Of a stretch of DNA of 46,210 nt, positions 1 through 7,418 are shown one piece after another. The position numbers and the translations under genes were made by a program. Below the pieces are notes generated by a model. That model saw nothing but the letters and a program-made list of their open reading frames with translations, made no database searches and was not told the DNA's origin. This DNA is from Chitinophagaceae bacterium UBA2791 (lineage in GTDB: Bacteria > Bacteroidota > Bacteroidia > Chitinophagales > Chitinophagaceae): positions 3,706 to 49,915 of the forward strand of contig DEHV01000026.1 of NCBI GenBank assembly GCA_002352105.1, read 5' to 3'. Position 1 is the first letter of the stretch. The number at the start of each line of letters is the position of its first letter.

Positions 1-1364
1 GGCTCATTCTCAAAATAAAAGGAAAATTTGCCGGTAGCGCAGCCATATTTATCAGGGTTGTAGGGCTCGGTGATCTTTACAACCGGTTTGGGGCCTTTTC
101 CAAACTTCATGAGTACGGCGTCAAGAGTACCAGCGTGACAATTATCAGAAACAGACCCACCTGCAGCTATGTATTCTCCGTTACCCACTTCCAGCACACA
201 GTCTCCTCCGGCGGGAAGTGCGCCTTCGAGACATTTTGTCCAAAGGAGATTTCCGGCGGCGTCTGTTTTAGCGATCCATGAGCCCGTACAACTGATCTCT
301 CCTGAAGCGGCTCCATAACCTATGCTGTTGCCTGCAATAAGATAGCCTCCGTCGTTTGTCAGATGAATATTATATCCCATATCAGAATAGCTCCCCGTAT
401 AATATTTTTCCCAGGATACATTTCCTTCTGCGTCCAGCTTTAGCAGTTTACAATCGAGGCTACATGTTGATTCATCGGGGTAATTAACCTCGCAGGTACC
501 ATCGCCGATAACGATATAACCGCCATCAGGGGTTTGCCTGATGTCGTATGCCTGTTCCTGGGCGTTGGGCTTGCCTATATATTTTTCCCATGCCAGCGTG
601 CCGGCAGCGTCCAATTTCAGTATCCAGAAATCTTCAAGACTAAGCGGGTGATTGCGGGCAATGCTTCCGGCTATGATAAACCCGCCTTCTGCAGTCTGCC
701 GGATGCGATAGCCGTTGCTGGGTCCGAAGGCTCCGTAATTTCCTCCTGCCAGGCAACTGAATTTTTTCTCCCACGCCGTCTGGCCTGCGTCAGTCAGTCT
801 GATTATCCATAAATAAGAGGGATAGATAGAATTGTTATAATTGGACACGTCGGGAGTCCAGGCAGCTACTACAAATCCACCCTCAAAAGTCTCCTGTATA
901 TCGAATATGCGGTCGGCATAAGGAGTGGAAATGGTTTTTTGCCATAGCGTTTCACCGGAAGCGCTGAGCTTATAGAGCACGATATCGTAGTTCGCATTAT
1001 TGTCGTTGGTTTCCCCGACATCCAGTGTCATTCCTGCTATGTAGCCGCCATCCAGGGTTTGCCTGACCACCACGGCCTCATCCTGATGGATACCGCCAAG
1101 CGTACGTTGCCATACCAGGTTGCCGGATTTATCCACTTTAACCACCCATGCGTTCTGGGTTTCATTATGATTAACAACATTTCCGTCGGTAGATGAGGTT
1201 GTGCCGGCAAGGATATAACCGCCATCGGTGGTGGGCTGAATACAATTGAACATATCGAGGCCGGAACCACCCAGACATTTCTGCCAGGTTAGCTGAGGGG
1301 CCTGGGCAATGCCGGACAATACAATAAAAAGGAACAGGGAGGTGAGGTGTAAAAACTTATTCAT
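1..1364 (-). CDS. Secreted DGGY-repeat (beta-propeller-like) protein, 3' end beyond window
   Basis: This is the first 454 codons of a larger secreted protein; the frame is still open at base 1. The ATG at 1364 is followed by a hydrophobic signal peptide (MNKFLHLTSLFLFIVLSGIAQA). The rest is a tandem array of about 50-60 residue units with the pattern 'QT.DGGYI.AG', then a W-x-x-K-L-D-A-x-G core, then 'W.K..G', repeated at least seven times. Such arrays occur in large Bacteroidota cell-surface proteins, often with a C-terminal type IX sorting domain; that end lies outside the window. No catalytic motif is visible, so a binding or structural role is inferred. A candidate promoter lies about 120 bp upstream. 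Confidence 0.85.
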   Translation of the reverse strand, partial: MNKFLHLTSLFLFIVLSGIAQAPQLTWQKCLGGSGLDMFNCIQPTTDGGYILAGTTSSTDGNVVNHNETQNAWVVKVDKSGNLVWQRTLGGIHQDEAVVVRQTLDGGYIAGMTLDVGETNDNNANYDIVLYKLSASGETLWQKTISTPYADRIFDIQETFEGGFVVAAWTPDVSNYNNSIYPSYLWIIRLTDAGQTAWEKKFSCLAGGNYGAFGPSNGYRIRQTAEGGFIIAGSIARNHPLSLEDFWILKLDAAGTLAWEKYIGKPNAQEQAYDIRQTPDGGYIVIGDGTCEVNYPDESTCSLDCKLLKLDAEGNVSWEKYYTGSYSDMGYNIHLTNDGGYLIAGNSIGYGAASGEISCTGSWIAKTDAAGNLLWTKCLEGALPAGGDCVLEVGNGEYIAAGGSVSDNCHAGTLDAVLMKFGKGPKPVVKITEPYNPDKYGCATGKFSFYFENE

Positions 1365-1485
1365 ATGCCGGTTGAAAAGTTTCTGTTTGCTGTCTAATCT
1401 GTTATTTCACAGGAATATAGGAAGTGAATTCTCCGATAGAATGTCGGCTATCCTCAACATTTAAACAATTATCAATTCAACTAGA

Positions 1486-1493
1486 CAAATATA
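1486..1493 (-). promoter_or_regulatory. Candidate Bacteroidota -7 element (TATATTTG)
   Basis: The minus strand reads TATATTTG, a full match to the Bacteroidota sigma-A -7 consensus TAnnTTTG. It lies about 120 bp upstream of the secreted repeat protein that starts at 1364. No TTG -33 element is seen at the expected 17-23 bp spacing, so this is a candidate only. The flanking region 1494-1566 is AT-rich and I see no gene in it. Confidence 0.4.
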
Positions 1494-1566
1494 GAAAATT
1501 GCAATATATTATATTAGAATTTCGAGATTTTTTACTGCGCTTAAATATTATACTAACGCATACTAT

Positions 1567-1750
1567 CTATCGGTTTCTCCCCAGATATTCGTAATACTCC
1601 TCTCTCAGGTCTTCAATTTTTCCTCTCAGCTCTTTACTTCATAGAGCCATATCATCCCTTCTCAATACGCCATGGTTTTTGTACTAAATTCCTGCACAAA
1701 AACTCAAACTCTCTAGGATCTAATTCACTAAAATTGCATTGATACGCCAT
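1567..1750 (-). pseudogene. Decayed gene remnant, N-terminus like Mrr-type restriction endonucleases
   Basis: From an ATG at 1750 the minus strand encodes 32 residues beginning MAYQCNFSELDPREFEFL and continuing CRNLVQK, ending in a TGA at 1652. The pattern 'Y.FS.L.p.eFE.L..dLvq' is typical of the first helix of Mrr-like restriction endonucleases and related nuclease-fused proteins. Downstream in another frame comes KELRGKIEDLREEYYEYLG and a few more residues, ending at a TAG at 1567; it looks like a genuine helical C-terminus but contains an in-frame stop near its start. I read the two pieces as one gene broken by deletion and frameshift. The family assignment rests on one short motif and is tentative. 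Confidence 0.4.
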
Positions 1751-1799
1751 CTAAAATATCCTTATACTTGTCAAAACTAAACCTTAAACGCACCACGCA

Positions 1800-1970
1800 T
1801 TAATGTCTGCTCATTTTGAGGAATCCCAATTCCTTAGCCACTGTTTGCCAATTTGCAACCGAGGAGCTAACTTCTTCTATAATGCCGCGTATCCAGGGAT
1901 CGCCGAAGGCAATCCCGTCGAATCCCTGCCATTTTCTTTTCCAAAGAAGAATATTGATATTTTTGCCCTG
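1800..1970 (-). pseudogene. HipA-like toxin C-terminal remnant
   Basis: The minus-strand frame from 1970 to the TAA at 1800-1802 encodes about 56 residues with no start codon of its own; an in-frame TAG lies at 1971-1973. The core is DPWIRGIIEEVSSSVANWQT followed by VAKELGF. The pattern 'II.EV..sV.nW...A.e.G' matches the C-terminal helices of HipA-family kinases (toxins of type II toxin-antitoxin modules). Nothing upstream corresponds to the kinase domain, and the SDR-like gene at 1994 on the other strand begins just after it. It is therefore a relic. It sits about 50 bp ahead of the endonuclease-like remnant in the same orientation, as if both came from one lost defence or toxin-antitoxin island. 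Confidence 0.4.
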
Positions 1971-1993
1971 CTAAGTATTCAACAAAAGACAGT

Positions 1994-2647
1994 ATGCGGG
2001 TAATAATAACAGGAACAACAGGTATGATCGGCGAGGGCGTTTTGATAGAATGCCTCGCCGATCCTGTAATAAAGGAAGTCTTAAGCGTTAGCAGAAAGCC
2101 AACAGGAAAAAAGCATCCTAAGCTGAAAGAATACATTATTTCAGACTTTCTGTCTCTTAAAGAAGATGACGCCACATTGAAAGGATATGACGCCTGTTTC
2201 TATTGCGCGGGAGTAAGCGCAGTAGGAAAAACAGAAGAAGAATATAAAAAAATAGCTTACGATACCACCTTACACTTCGCAAGAGCATTAAACCCCAATC
2301 CGCAAATCTCCTTTATATATGTAAGCGGCGGCGGTACCGACAGTACTGAAAAAGGCAGGATGATGTGGGCCAGGGTGAAAGGAAAAACTGAAAACGATTT
2401 GGCAAAGCTCCCATTTAAGCAAGCGTTCGGTTTTCGGATAGGCTTTGTCAAACCAGCTGCCGGGCAACAACATGTTCTGCGTTTTTACAAATATATTTCC
2501 TGGCTGTTCCCCATAATAAGAACGCTTTTACCTTCTATGTACAATACCATGAAACAGGTTGCGCAGGCTATGATCTATGTCGCTCAGAATGGATACGAAA
2601 GAAATGTGATTTATGTAAAGGACATTCACAGGATCAGCAAGCCTTAA
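1994..2647 (+). CDS. NAD(P)-binding atypical SDR / epimerase-like protein
   Basis: This is a 217-residue soluble protein with no signal peptide. It opens with MRVIITGTTGMIGEGV, a Rossmann nucleotide-binding loop (TGxxGxxG) right after beta-1, as in atypical short-chain dehydrogenases/NAD(P)H-binding proteins. FYCAGVSAVGKTEEEY (about residues 68-83) and the 'FIYVSGGGTDS' strand (about 106-116) fit beta-4 and beta-5 of the fold, but the canonical YxxxK catalytic pair is not obvious. The ATG at 1994 is chosen because it directly precedes the first beta strand. Its stop is only 6 bp from the stop of the convergent oxidoreductase. Substrate unknown; the family call is firm, the activity is not. 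Confidence 0.8.
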   Translation: MRVIITGTTGMIGEGVLIECLADPVIKEVLSVSRKPTGKKHPKLKEYIISDFLSLKEDDATLKGYDACFYCAGVSAVGKTEEEYKKIAYDTTLHFARALNPNPQISFIYVSGGGTDSTEKGRMMWARVKGKTENDLAKLPFKQAFGFRIGFVKPAAGQQHVLRFYKYISWLFPIIRTLLPSMYNTMKQVAQAMIYVAQNGYERNVIYVKDIHRISKP

Positions 2648-2653
2648 ACACAT

Positions 2654-4063
2654 TTAAATCGACTTCCGTTTGGGATGCGGCTTGATGTCGGTTAAATCTC
2701 CTATCCTCACGGGCCGTTGCGTCTCTATACTTTCCCGGGCCGCTACGCCCACAAGCATCGACATGATCCCGTCGCGCAATCCGGCGGAATGCCCGTAAGG
2801 ATCAGCGGCGGCGGGATCTTTGAATATTTTGTCATGCAACCGCCGGTCGCCTCCCCCATGGCCTTCCCGTTCACTGGTCACATAAACGGTTTCATATTCT
2901 TCGAAGCTTTTGAATACGATCAATGGTTCGACCGAGACTTTATTGGCTTCAGCCTGGGTCATTTCGAGCGCATGAAGCGCTCCCTGATCCAACTTATCCT
3001 CCTTCAGCCAAGGGATGTCCAGCCAGGCCTCCAATCGACCCAAATGACCATTAAACGCAATGCGCCATCCCTCAAACGGCGAATAGGTAGTGAGCGAATA
3101 ATTGGCTATTACATTATTGGCATACTTGATTTGGGCGGACATCTTGTCGTATATATCAATTTCGTTACGAAACACGCAACCGTCGCGGTAATATCCGTCG
3201 TACTTTTCATTTGCGACGTATAGGTCCATATAGTGCTGATTGCCGGTAATATCCCAATAATACCGACAAGATTTCTTATGGTCGCAGGTCCGGCAGGTGG
3301 CTCCCCGGAACGGCCCGTTCGAGCCATAGTGCTCCAGGGCGCCATAGGCAAATACTTCTAAGGGATCGGCATCCAGCCACCAGTTCAATAAGTCGAAGTG
3401 ATGGGTAGCCTTATGCACCCAAAGCGAACCGCCGCCATCCTTCATGCCATGCCATCGGCGGAAATAGGAAGCGCCATGATGCACATTCAAATACCAGTTA
3501 AAATCGACCGAAGTAATTTCACCAACGATGTTACGCTGGAGAAGTTCTTTGATTTTGGTCATATACGGGCTCCATCGGTAGTTAAACCCTACAATAATGT
3601 TCTTGTTGGACTTACGTTCGGCATTTCGTATTGCCTGCGCTTTTTTCGCATCCGTTGTCAAGGGCTTTTCGGTAAGCACGTCGCATCCTGCCTCAAGCGC
3701 CTTGATAATGTATGTATGATGGACCGAGTCTTTGGTCGTCACAACGACCAAATCGGCCCGCACCTTTGACAACATTTGATCGAAGTCGGTAAATACCGGG
3801 CAATCCACGCCCATATATTGTTTGGCAAATTTCAACCGGCCGGGATTAATATCACACAACCCGACAAACTCGAGTAAATCGGGATATTGCTCAATCAGGC
3901 GCTTGCCCCAAAAGCTGATGCCGCGCGAACCGGTCCCCACCAAAACAAGGCGAAGTTTCCGATCCATCGAAGGGGTAAGAGATTGGGGAATGGCCGCGCC
4001 TGCCGCAAGCATACTCATCGCAGTTAAAAAGGCCCTTCTGGTCAGGTTGTCTACAGTTTTCAT
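2654..4063 (-). CDS. Gfo/Idh/MocA family oxidoreductase with Tat-type leader
   Basis: This 469-residue protein is an NAD(P)-dependent sugar-type oxidoreductase. The N-terminus carries a twin-arginine leader (TRRAFLT, residues 8-14, then a hydrophobic stretch), so export is predicted. The Rossmann loop VGTGSRGIS is at 42-50 and the catalytic EKP motif at 132-134. The second domain has NYRWSPY (161-167) and a His-rich segment KATHHFDLLNWW (218-229). An insertion holds C257, C260, C266 and later C296, which could bind a metal or form disulfides. The E-K-P motif argues against a GH109-type glycosidase. It is divergent from a LacI regulator, with a LacI-type operator dyad in the shared gap, so it is probably controlled by that regulator. 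Substrate unknown. Confidence 0.85.
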   Translation of the reverse strand: MKTVDNLTRRAFLTAMSMLAAGAAIPQSLTPSMDRKLRLVLVGTGSRGISFWGKRLIEQYPDLLEFVGLCDINPGRLKFAKQYMGVDCPVFTDFDQMLSKVRADLVVVTTKDSVHHTYIIKALEAGCDVLTEKPLTTDAKKAQAIRNAERKSNKNIIVGFNYRWSPYMTKIKELLQRNIVGEITSVDFNWYLNVHHGASYFRRWHGMKDGGGSLWVHKATHHFDLLNWWLDADPLEVFAYGALEHYGSNGPFRGATCRTCDHKKSCRYYWDITGNQHYMDLYVANEKYDGYYRDGCVFRNEIDIYDKMSAQIKYANNVIANYSLTTYSPFEGWRIAFNGHLGRLEAWLDIPWLKEDKLDQGALHALEMTQAEANKVSVEPLIVFKSFEEYETVYVTSEREGHGGGDRRLHDKIFKDPAAADPYGHSAGLRDGIMSMLVGVAARESIETQRPVRIGDLTDIKPHPKRKSI

Positions 4064-4291
4064 ACTTACCAGTTAATCGTTAGTGTCAATCGTTAGTATC
4101 GGATAGAGCTTTTGCTCCTGCATTGGCGACAAATGCCTTGCCTGCCCTTTTTGTATCCGTATTGGCAATCCGGATAGCTTTGTTCTTTTCACCCTGCACA
4201 TGCGCCAAAGACAGCCATCCTAACTGCTTTTCCAATGCAATCTTAGAAAGATTAGATGAGATAACCGCCGAAAAGTATCCGCAAAAACTAC

Positions 4292-4315
4292 GCAATCGAT
4301 ACCGGAAACGATTGC
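4292..4315. promoter_or_regulatory. LacI-type operator dyad between the oxidoreductase and its divergent regulator
   Basis: A 24 bp dyad has perfect 7 bp arms, GCAATCG (4292-4298) and CGATTGC (4309-4315), around ATACCGGAAA; the exact centre is the self-complementary CCGG. A central CpG within a symmetrical site of about 20 bp is typical of LacI-family operators. It lies 72 bp before the LacI start and about 230 bp before the oxidoreductase start. The rest of the 324 bp gap holds no convincing gene: overlapping open frames of about 90 codons exist on both strands, but neither has a recognisable domain. Confidence 0.6.
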
Positions 4316-4335
4316 AACGATTAAGATCCGGATTA

Positions 4336-4366
4336 TTGGGTACATTCCCTCCTTTTACTATCTTCG
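4336..4366 (+). promoter_or_regulatory. Candidate promoter of the LacI gene
   Basis: TTG at 4336-4338 is followed after 20 bp by TATCTTCG (4359-4366), one mismatch from the -7 consensus TAnnTTTG. The spacing is within the usual 17-23 bp. The -7 box ends 21 bp before the GTG start, implying a short leader. The operator dyad ends 20 bp upstream of the TTG. Confidence 0.4.
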
Positions 4367-4387
4367 GGTCAGACAATTCGCAATGAC

Positions 4388-5401
4388 GTGTTCAAACCGG
4401 TTACGATCAAAGACATCGCCAAGGCGCTAAAGCTCTCCCCTTCAACGGTATCCCGGGCATTGAGCGACAGTTATGAAATCAATGAAGAGACAAAGAAAAG
4501 GATCATTGAGTATGCGGAACACATCAACTACCGCCGCAACCCGATGGCATCCAGTCTTCGTCTCGGGCGCAGCTATGCCATTGGCGTAATCGTTTGCGAG
4601 GTAGCCAGCAGTTTTTTCTCACAGGCTATCGATGGCATCGAGTCAGAGGCTTATAGCAAAGGTTATCACGTCATTATCTCGCAGAGCCACGATGCCTATG
4701 AGCGGGAAGTGGTCAATATCCAGCATCTCGCCAACCGGGCGGTAGACGGTCTGCTCATTTCGATGTCTGCCGAAACGAAAGATTTTTCACACATCGTAAA
4801 CTTGCATGAACAAGGCCTTCCCATCGTATTTTTCGATCGCATCATCGACGCGTTCAATACCCATACGGTCACAGTAAACAACCGTAATAGCGCGCGTAAG
4901 GCCACACAATGGCTTATCGACCGTGGATTCCGCAGAATTGCTCACCTCGCCAATGCTCCAAATCTCTCCATTACCGCAGAGCGATTTGCAGGATATGAAG
5001 AAGCATTGACTCAACATGGCATCCTGCCAGACAGATCCCTGGTCCGCTACTGCTATCATGGAGGCCGTATTCAACAGGAGGTAGAGGATGCCGTACGTTA
5101 TTTCCTGGGATTAACCGAAAAACCGGATGCAATCTTCGTGGCCAGCGACCGATTGAGTATGGGCTGTTTGGCTGCTTTAAACAAATTGGCGCCCCAAGCA
5201 GAGCGCCCCGCTATAGCAGGGTTCTCCAATTCTAAGGAATTGGACCTGGACCTGTTACGGACCAGCTTCACCCGCATTCGGCAACCTGCGTTCGAGATGG
5301 GTCGCAAAGCCATGGAGCTCCTTATAGATCTCATCGAGAGTAGGTATCCCGTGTGTGCATTCGAAAACGTAGAGCTTAATACGGAGTTGATCATACAGTA
5401 A
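4388..5401 (+). CDS. LacI family transcriptional regulator
   Basis: This is a 337-residue regulator of normal length for the family. The N-terminal helix-turn-helix reads TIKDIAKALKLSPSTVSRAL (about residues 6-25), followed by a hinge helix (NPMASSLRLGRSYAIGVIV) and a periplasmic-binding-protein-like sensor domain to the C-terminus. The start is a GTG at 4388; no in-frame ATG lies closer to the DNA-binding domain, and family members start just before this motif. It is divergent from the Tat-exported Gfo/Idh/MocA gene, and a 24 bp dyad in the gap is a good candidate binding site. Autoregulation and control of the oxidoreductase in response to a sugar-like ligand are inferred. Confidence 0.92.
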   Translation: MFKPVTIKDIAKALKLSPSTVSRALSDSYEINEETKKRIIEYAEHINYRRNPMASSLRLGRSYAIGVIVCEVASSFFSQAIDGIESEAYSKGYHVIISQSHDAYEREVVNIQHLANRAVDGLLISMSAETKDFSHIVNLHEQGLPIVFFDRIIDAFNTHTVTVNNRNSARKATQWLIDRGFRRIAHLANAPNLSITAERFAGYEEALTQHGILPDRSLVRYCYHGGRIQQEVEDAVRYFLGLTEKPDAIFVASDRLSMGCLAALNKLAPQAERPAIAGFSNSKELDLDLLRTSFTRIRQPAFEMGRKAMELLIDLIESRYPVCAFENVELNTELIIQ

Positions 5402-5496
5402 CTGGGATTCGCCCGCCAATTTTCTGTCAGCAATTTTAAACAAGCGCCAACAAATACCTCGCAGTCGGAAACCTGCGCGTATTATAAGATAGCCGG

Positions 5497-6690
5497 CTAA
5501 TACTCCTCAACATAGCGCGGCTTAGCGGCGAAGCGGCCGACTATTGTCATTAAGACGGCCGTTGCCAGCAAAAAATAGATTGAAGTCTTCCAACTGGCAT
5601 CTCCATCGTGCAACATGCCGAAAACAGGCGGACCGAAAGCGGCGATCAAATAACCGATCGATTGCGCCTTCCCTGAGAGCTTTAGGGTTCCTTCTGCCGT
5701 CTTGGCTTTTACGGAGAAGAACAGAAGAGCCAGACTGAAAGACAACCCGCCGGACATCCCTATTAAAATTGAAGACAGGTATATGTATTGCGCCTGGAAA
5801 ACCGCCAAGATGCTTAACCCTCCAAACAACAGCAAACCTATGCCATAGATCATCCATTTCTGGTCTTCGATCTTTGACGCAATAACGGGGCCGATGAACA
5901 TTACGGGCAACATCGCCAGCTGCATGATTGAAATTACCCAACCCGCATCGGCCTTATCCATGCCATAATCAATCAGCATCGTCGGAAGAAAGGCCACCAG
6001 GCAATAATACATCACCGACTGAAGCCCCATATAAATGCTGATATTCCAGGATTGCCTGGAACGAAATATATTGAATTTCACTTTCCCCGTATCAGGCGCC
6101 CGGTTTTGCCCCGTTCTTTTGCGCTCCCTAAATGTATCGGCTATAACGATCAAAAGCGTCAGAAAAACCCAAATTATCCATACGCCCAGGGAACCCTTCC
6201 AGCCCGCATTCGTCCATCGCCCGATGCTGATGCTAAGGCCCGAAGCCAATGCGCCCAATAAATTCATGGAAACGGAAAATATTCCTGTGACAACGCCTAC
6301 TTTTCCCGGAAATACATTCTTTATATACGCAGGCGTCGTTACGTTTCCGATGCATATCCCCAATCCTAAGAGAAATGAACCTAGGTACAGCATCGCTACA
6401 TTTCCCGACACCCGAAAATACAATCCCGTTATCAGGACGATCAGCGAAAATATTATCCCGTAATTTATGTTAGCCTTTGCAGCCAGCCTGCTTACCAGGA
6501 TAGAACAGCTTGCAAAAACAATCAACGGGATTGAAGTAAGCAGGCTTCCCTGAACATTGTCGAGATGCAATGCATCCTGTATTTCTCCAAGTACCGGACC
6601 AACGGAAGTAATAGGCGACCGAAGGTTGCTCGCTACCAATATAACCACAGCCATGCCAAGCCAGGGCAGGCTACTATTATTTTTTGCCAT
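5497..6690 (-). CDS. MFS transporter, CynX/NimT (cyanate/nitroimidazole) type
   Basis: This is a 397-residue inner-membrane protein with about 12 hydrophobic segments in the 6+6 arrangement of the major facilitator superfamily. The opening SNLRSPITSVGPVLGEI (about residues 21-37) is the signature of the CynX/NimT branch (compare 'NLR..ltsvgPll..i'), and GICIGNVTTPAYIKNVFPGK (about 110-129) is the conserved TM4-TM5 region. Family members export or take up small organic anions and drugs; the substrate here cannot be read. It lies 135 bp downstream of the efflux operon on the same strand, so it could be a distal operon member or independent. It is convergent with the LacI gene, 95 bp away. Confidence 0.82.
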   Translation of the reverse strand: MAKNNSSLPWLGMAVVILVASNLRSPITSVGPVLGEIQDALHLDNVQGSLLTSIPLIVFASCSILVSRLAAKANINYGIIFSLIVLITGLYFRVSGNVAMLYLGSFLLGLGICIGNVTTPAYIKNVFPGKVGVVTGIFSVSMNLLGALASGLSISIGRWTNAGWKGSLGVWIIWVFLTLLIVIADTFRERKRTGQNRAPDTGKVKFNIFRSRQSWNISIYMGLQSVMYYCLVAFLPTMLIDYGMDKADAGWVISIMQLAMLPVMFIGPVIASKIEDQKWMIYGIGLLLFGGLSILAVFQAQYIYLSSILIGMSGGLSFSLALLFFSVKAKTAEGTLKLSGKAQSIGYLIAAFGPPVFGMLHDGDASWKTSIYFLLATAVLMTIVGRFAAKPRYVEEY

Positions 6691-6825
6691 TCCGCTAATC
6701 TTGAAAATCCGTTACGGTATCCAATCTCCTTATTAATCGCGTTAAAGGTCCTATCTTTTCAATAAAAAGCAAAAAATATGCGGCCATCCCGGATTCAAGC
6801 CCAAAAATTGATTTCAGATAAAACC

Positions 6826-7044
6826 TCAGCTTTTTTCTCCAGGGCTCTCCGGGCTTTCCCTCCCTATTCCAGCTGCTTCCAATATCTTTTCCAACGGACA
6901 CCATTTGGTAAAAGACGATTGTAACAGATTGCCGCCTACAAAAACGCATAGCCAGATCCATCCCGGGTGAACATAAAGGGATAGAAGGGCTCCGGTTAAT
7001 ACCAATATTCCTGCAACCCTGCGGATGATATGTTCTCTTTTCAT
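6826..7044 (-). CDS. DUF2892 (YgaP-type) small membrane protein
   Basis: A 72-residue protein with two close transmembrane segments, followed by SFTKWCPLEKILEAAGI. The layout 'RR.aG..vL.G.LLsl.vhp.W.wl..FVG.NLLQSsFTkwCPLe.il...G' matches the DUF2892 membrane domain found alone or fused to rhodanese in YgaP. The single Cys in KWCP is the conserved one. It lies 14 bp after the PII-like gene and is the last clear member of the RND efflux operon. Its role there is unknown; in other bacteria the domain is linked to sulfur or thiol metabolism. Confidence 0.8.
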   Translation of the reverse strand: MKREHIIRRVAGILVLTGALLSLYVHPGWIWLCVFVGGNLLQSSFTKWCPLEKILEAAGIGRESPESPGEKS

Positions 7045-7058
7045 ATTGATTTGCTTTG

Positions 7059-7373
7059 TTAAATACTTCCTTCTACGGGTAAAAGCAATGCCCTTACCGG
7101 GAATGCCGGTTGCTCGGCTTCATTATATGCCTTAAGATCCGTCAAAACATTTCGGGCAGTGTCGTCATCAGTAAAACAGAACATCATAACGGAATCAAAG
7201 AATTCATCTTTCGCTGAAACGCTGCCAAACCAGTTGCCTGCGTAGTCGGGCATTTCATTATTTCCTACGCCGGATATATTTGCCAGACTGTATTTCTTAA
7301 TGCCGTTTCGATCGAATACAGCGTCTACTGTTTTATAACATTCCCGGATAGCGGTAACCATCAATAGTTTCAT
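7059..7373 (-). CDS. Small PII-like protein of the efflux operon
   Basis: This is a 104-residue soluble protein. The start MKLLMVTAIRECYKTVDAVF, with the following 'G...YS...I.G.gn' segment and a C-terminal region ending PVRALLLPVEG, suggests a ferredoxin-like alpha/beta fold of the PII/CutA type. The T-loop ATP-binding signatures of classical GlnB are not present. It lies 45 bp after the RND pump gene and 14 bp before the DUF2892 gene. Small PII-like proteins in transporter operons usually regulate or sense for the transporter, so a sensory or metal-related role is inferred. The family call is by pattern only. Confidence 0.55.
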   Translation of the reverse strand: MKLLMVTAIRECYKTVDAVFDRNGIKKYSLANISGVGNNEMPDYAGNWFGSVSAKDEFFDSVMMFCFTDDDTARNVLTDLKAYNEAEQPAFPVRALLLPVEGSI

Positions 7374-7418
7374 ATTATCTATTTAAGCGTCAGGCAATTC
7401 ATTTTCTCATGCGTCTTG

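Noticed and set aside
1803..2003. 66-codon plus-strand frame before the SDR-like gene
   Set aside because: It is antisense to the HipA-like remnant, which reads as real protein; the plus frame does not.
2654..4063. GH109-type glycosidase as identity of the Tat-exported Gfo/Idh protein
   Set aside because: It keeps the E-K-P oxidoreductase motif, so ordinary dehydrogenase chemistry is more likely.
4086..4376. Open frames of about 90 codons on both strands between the oxidoreductase and lacI
   Set aside because: They overlap each other, the operator dyad and the candidate promoter, and show no recognisable domain or signal; probably chance.
5440..5490. Weak CGCAG/CTGCG stem between convergent lacI and MFS genes
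   Set aside because: Only 5 bp with no T run; too weak to call a terminator.
6695..6961. 88-codon minus-strand frame overlapping the DUF2892 gene
   Set aside because: Its first half is a shadow of the DUF2892 gene. The tail has a hydrophobic stretch but no independent start and no family match.
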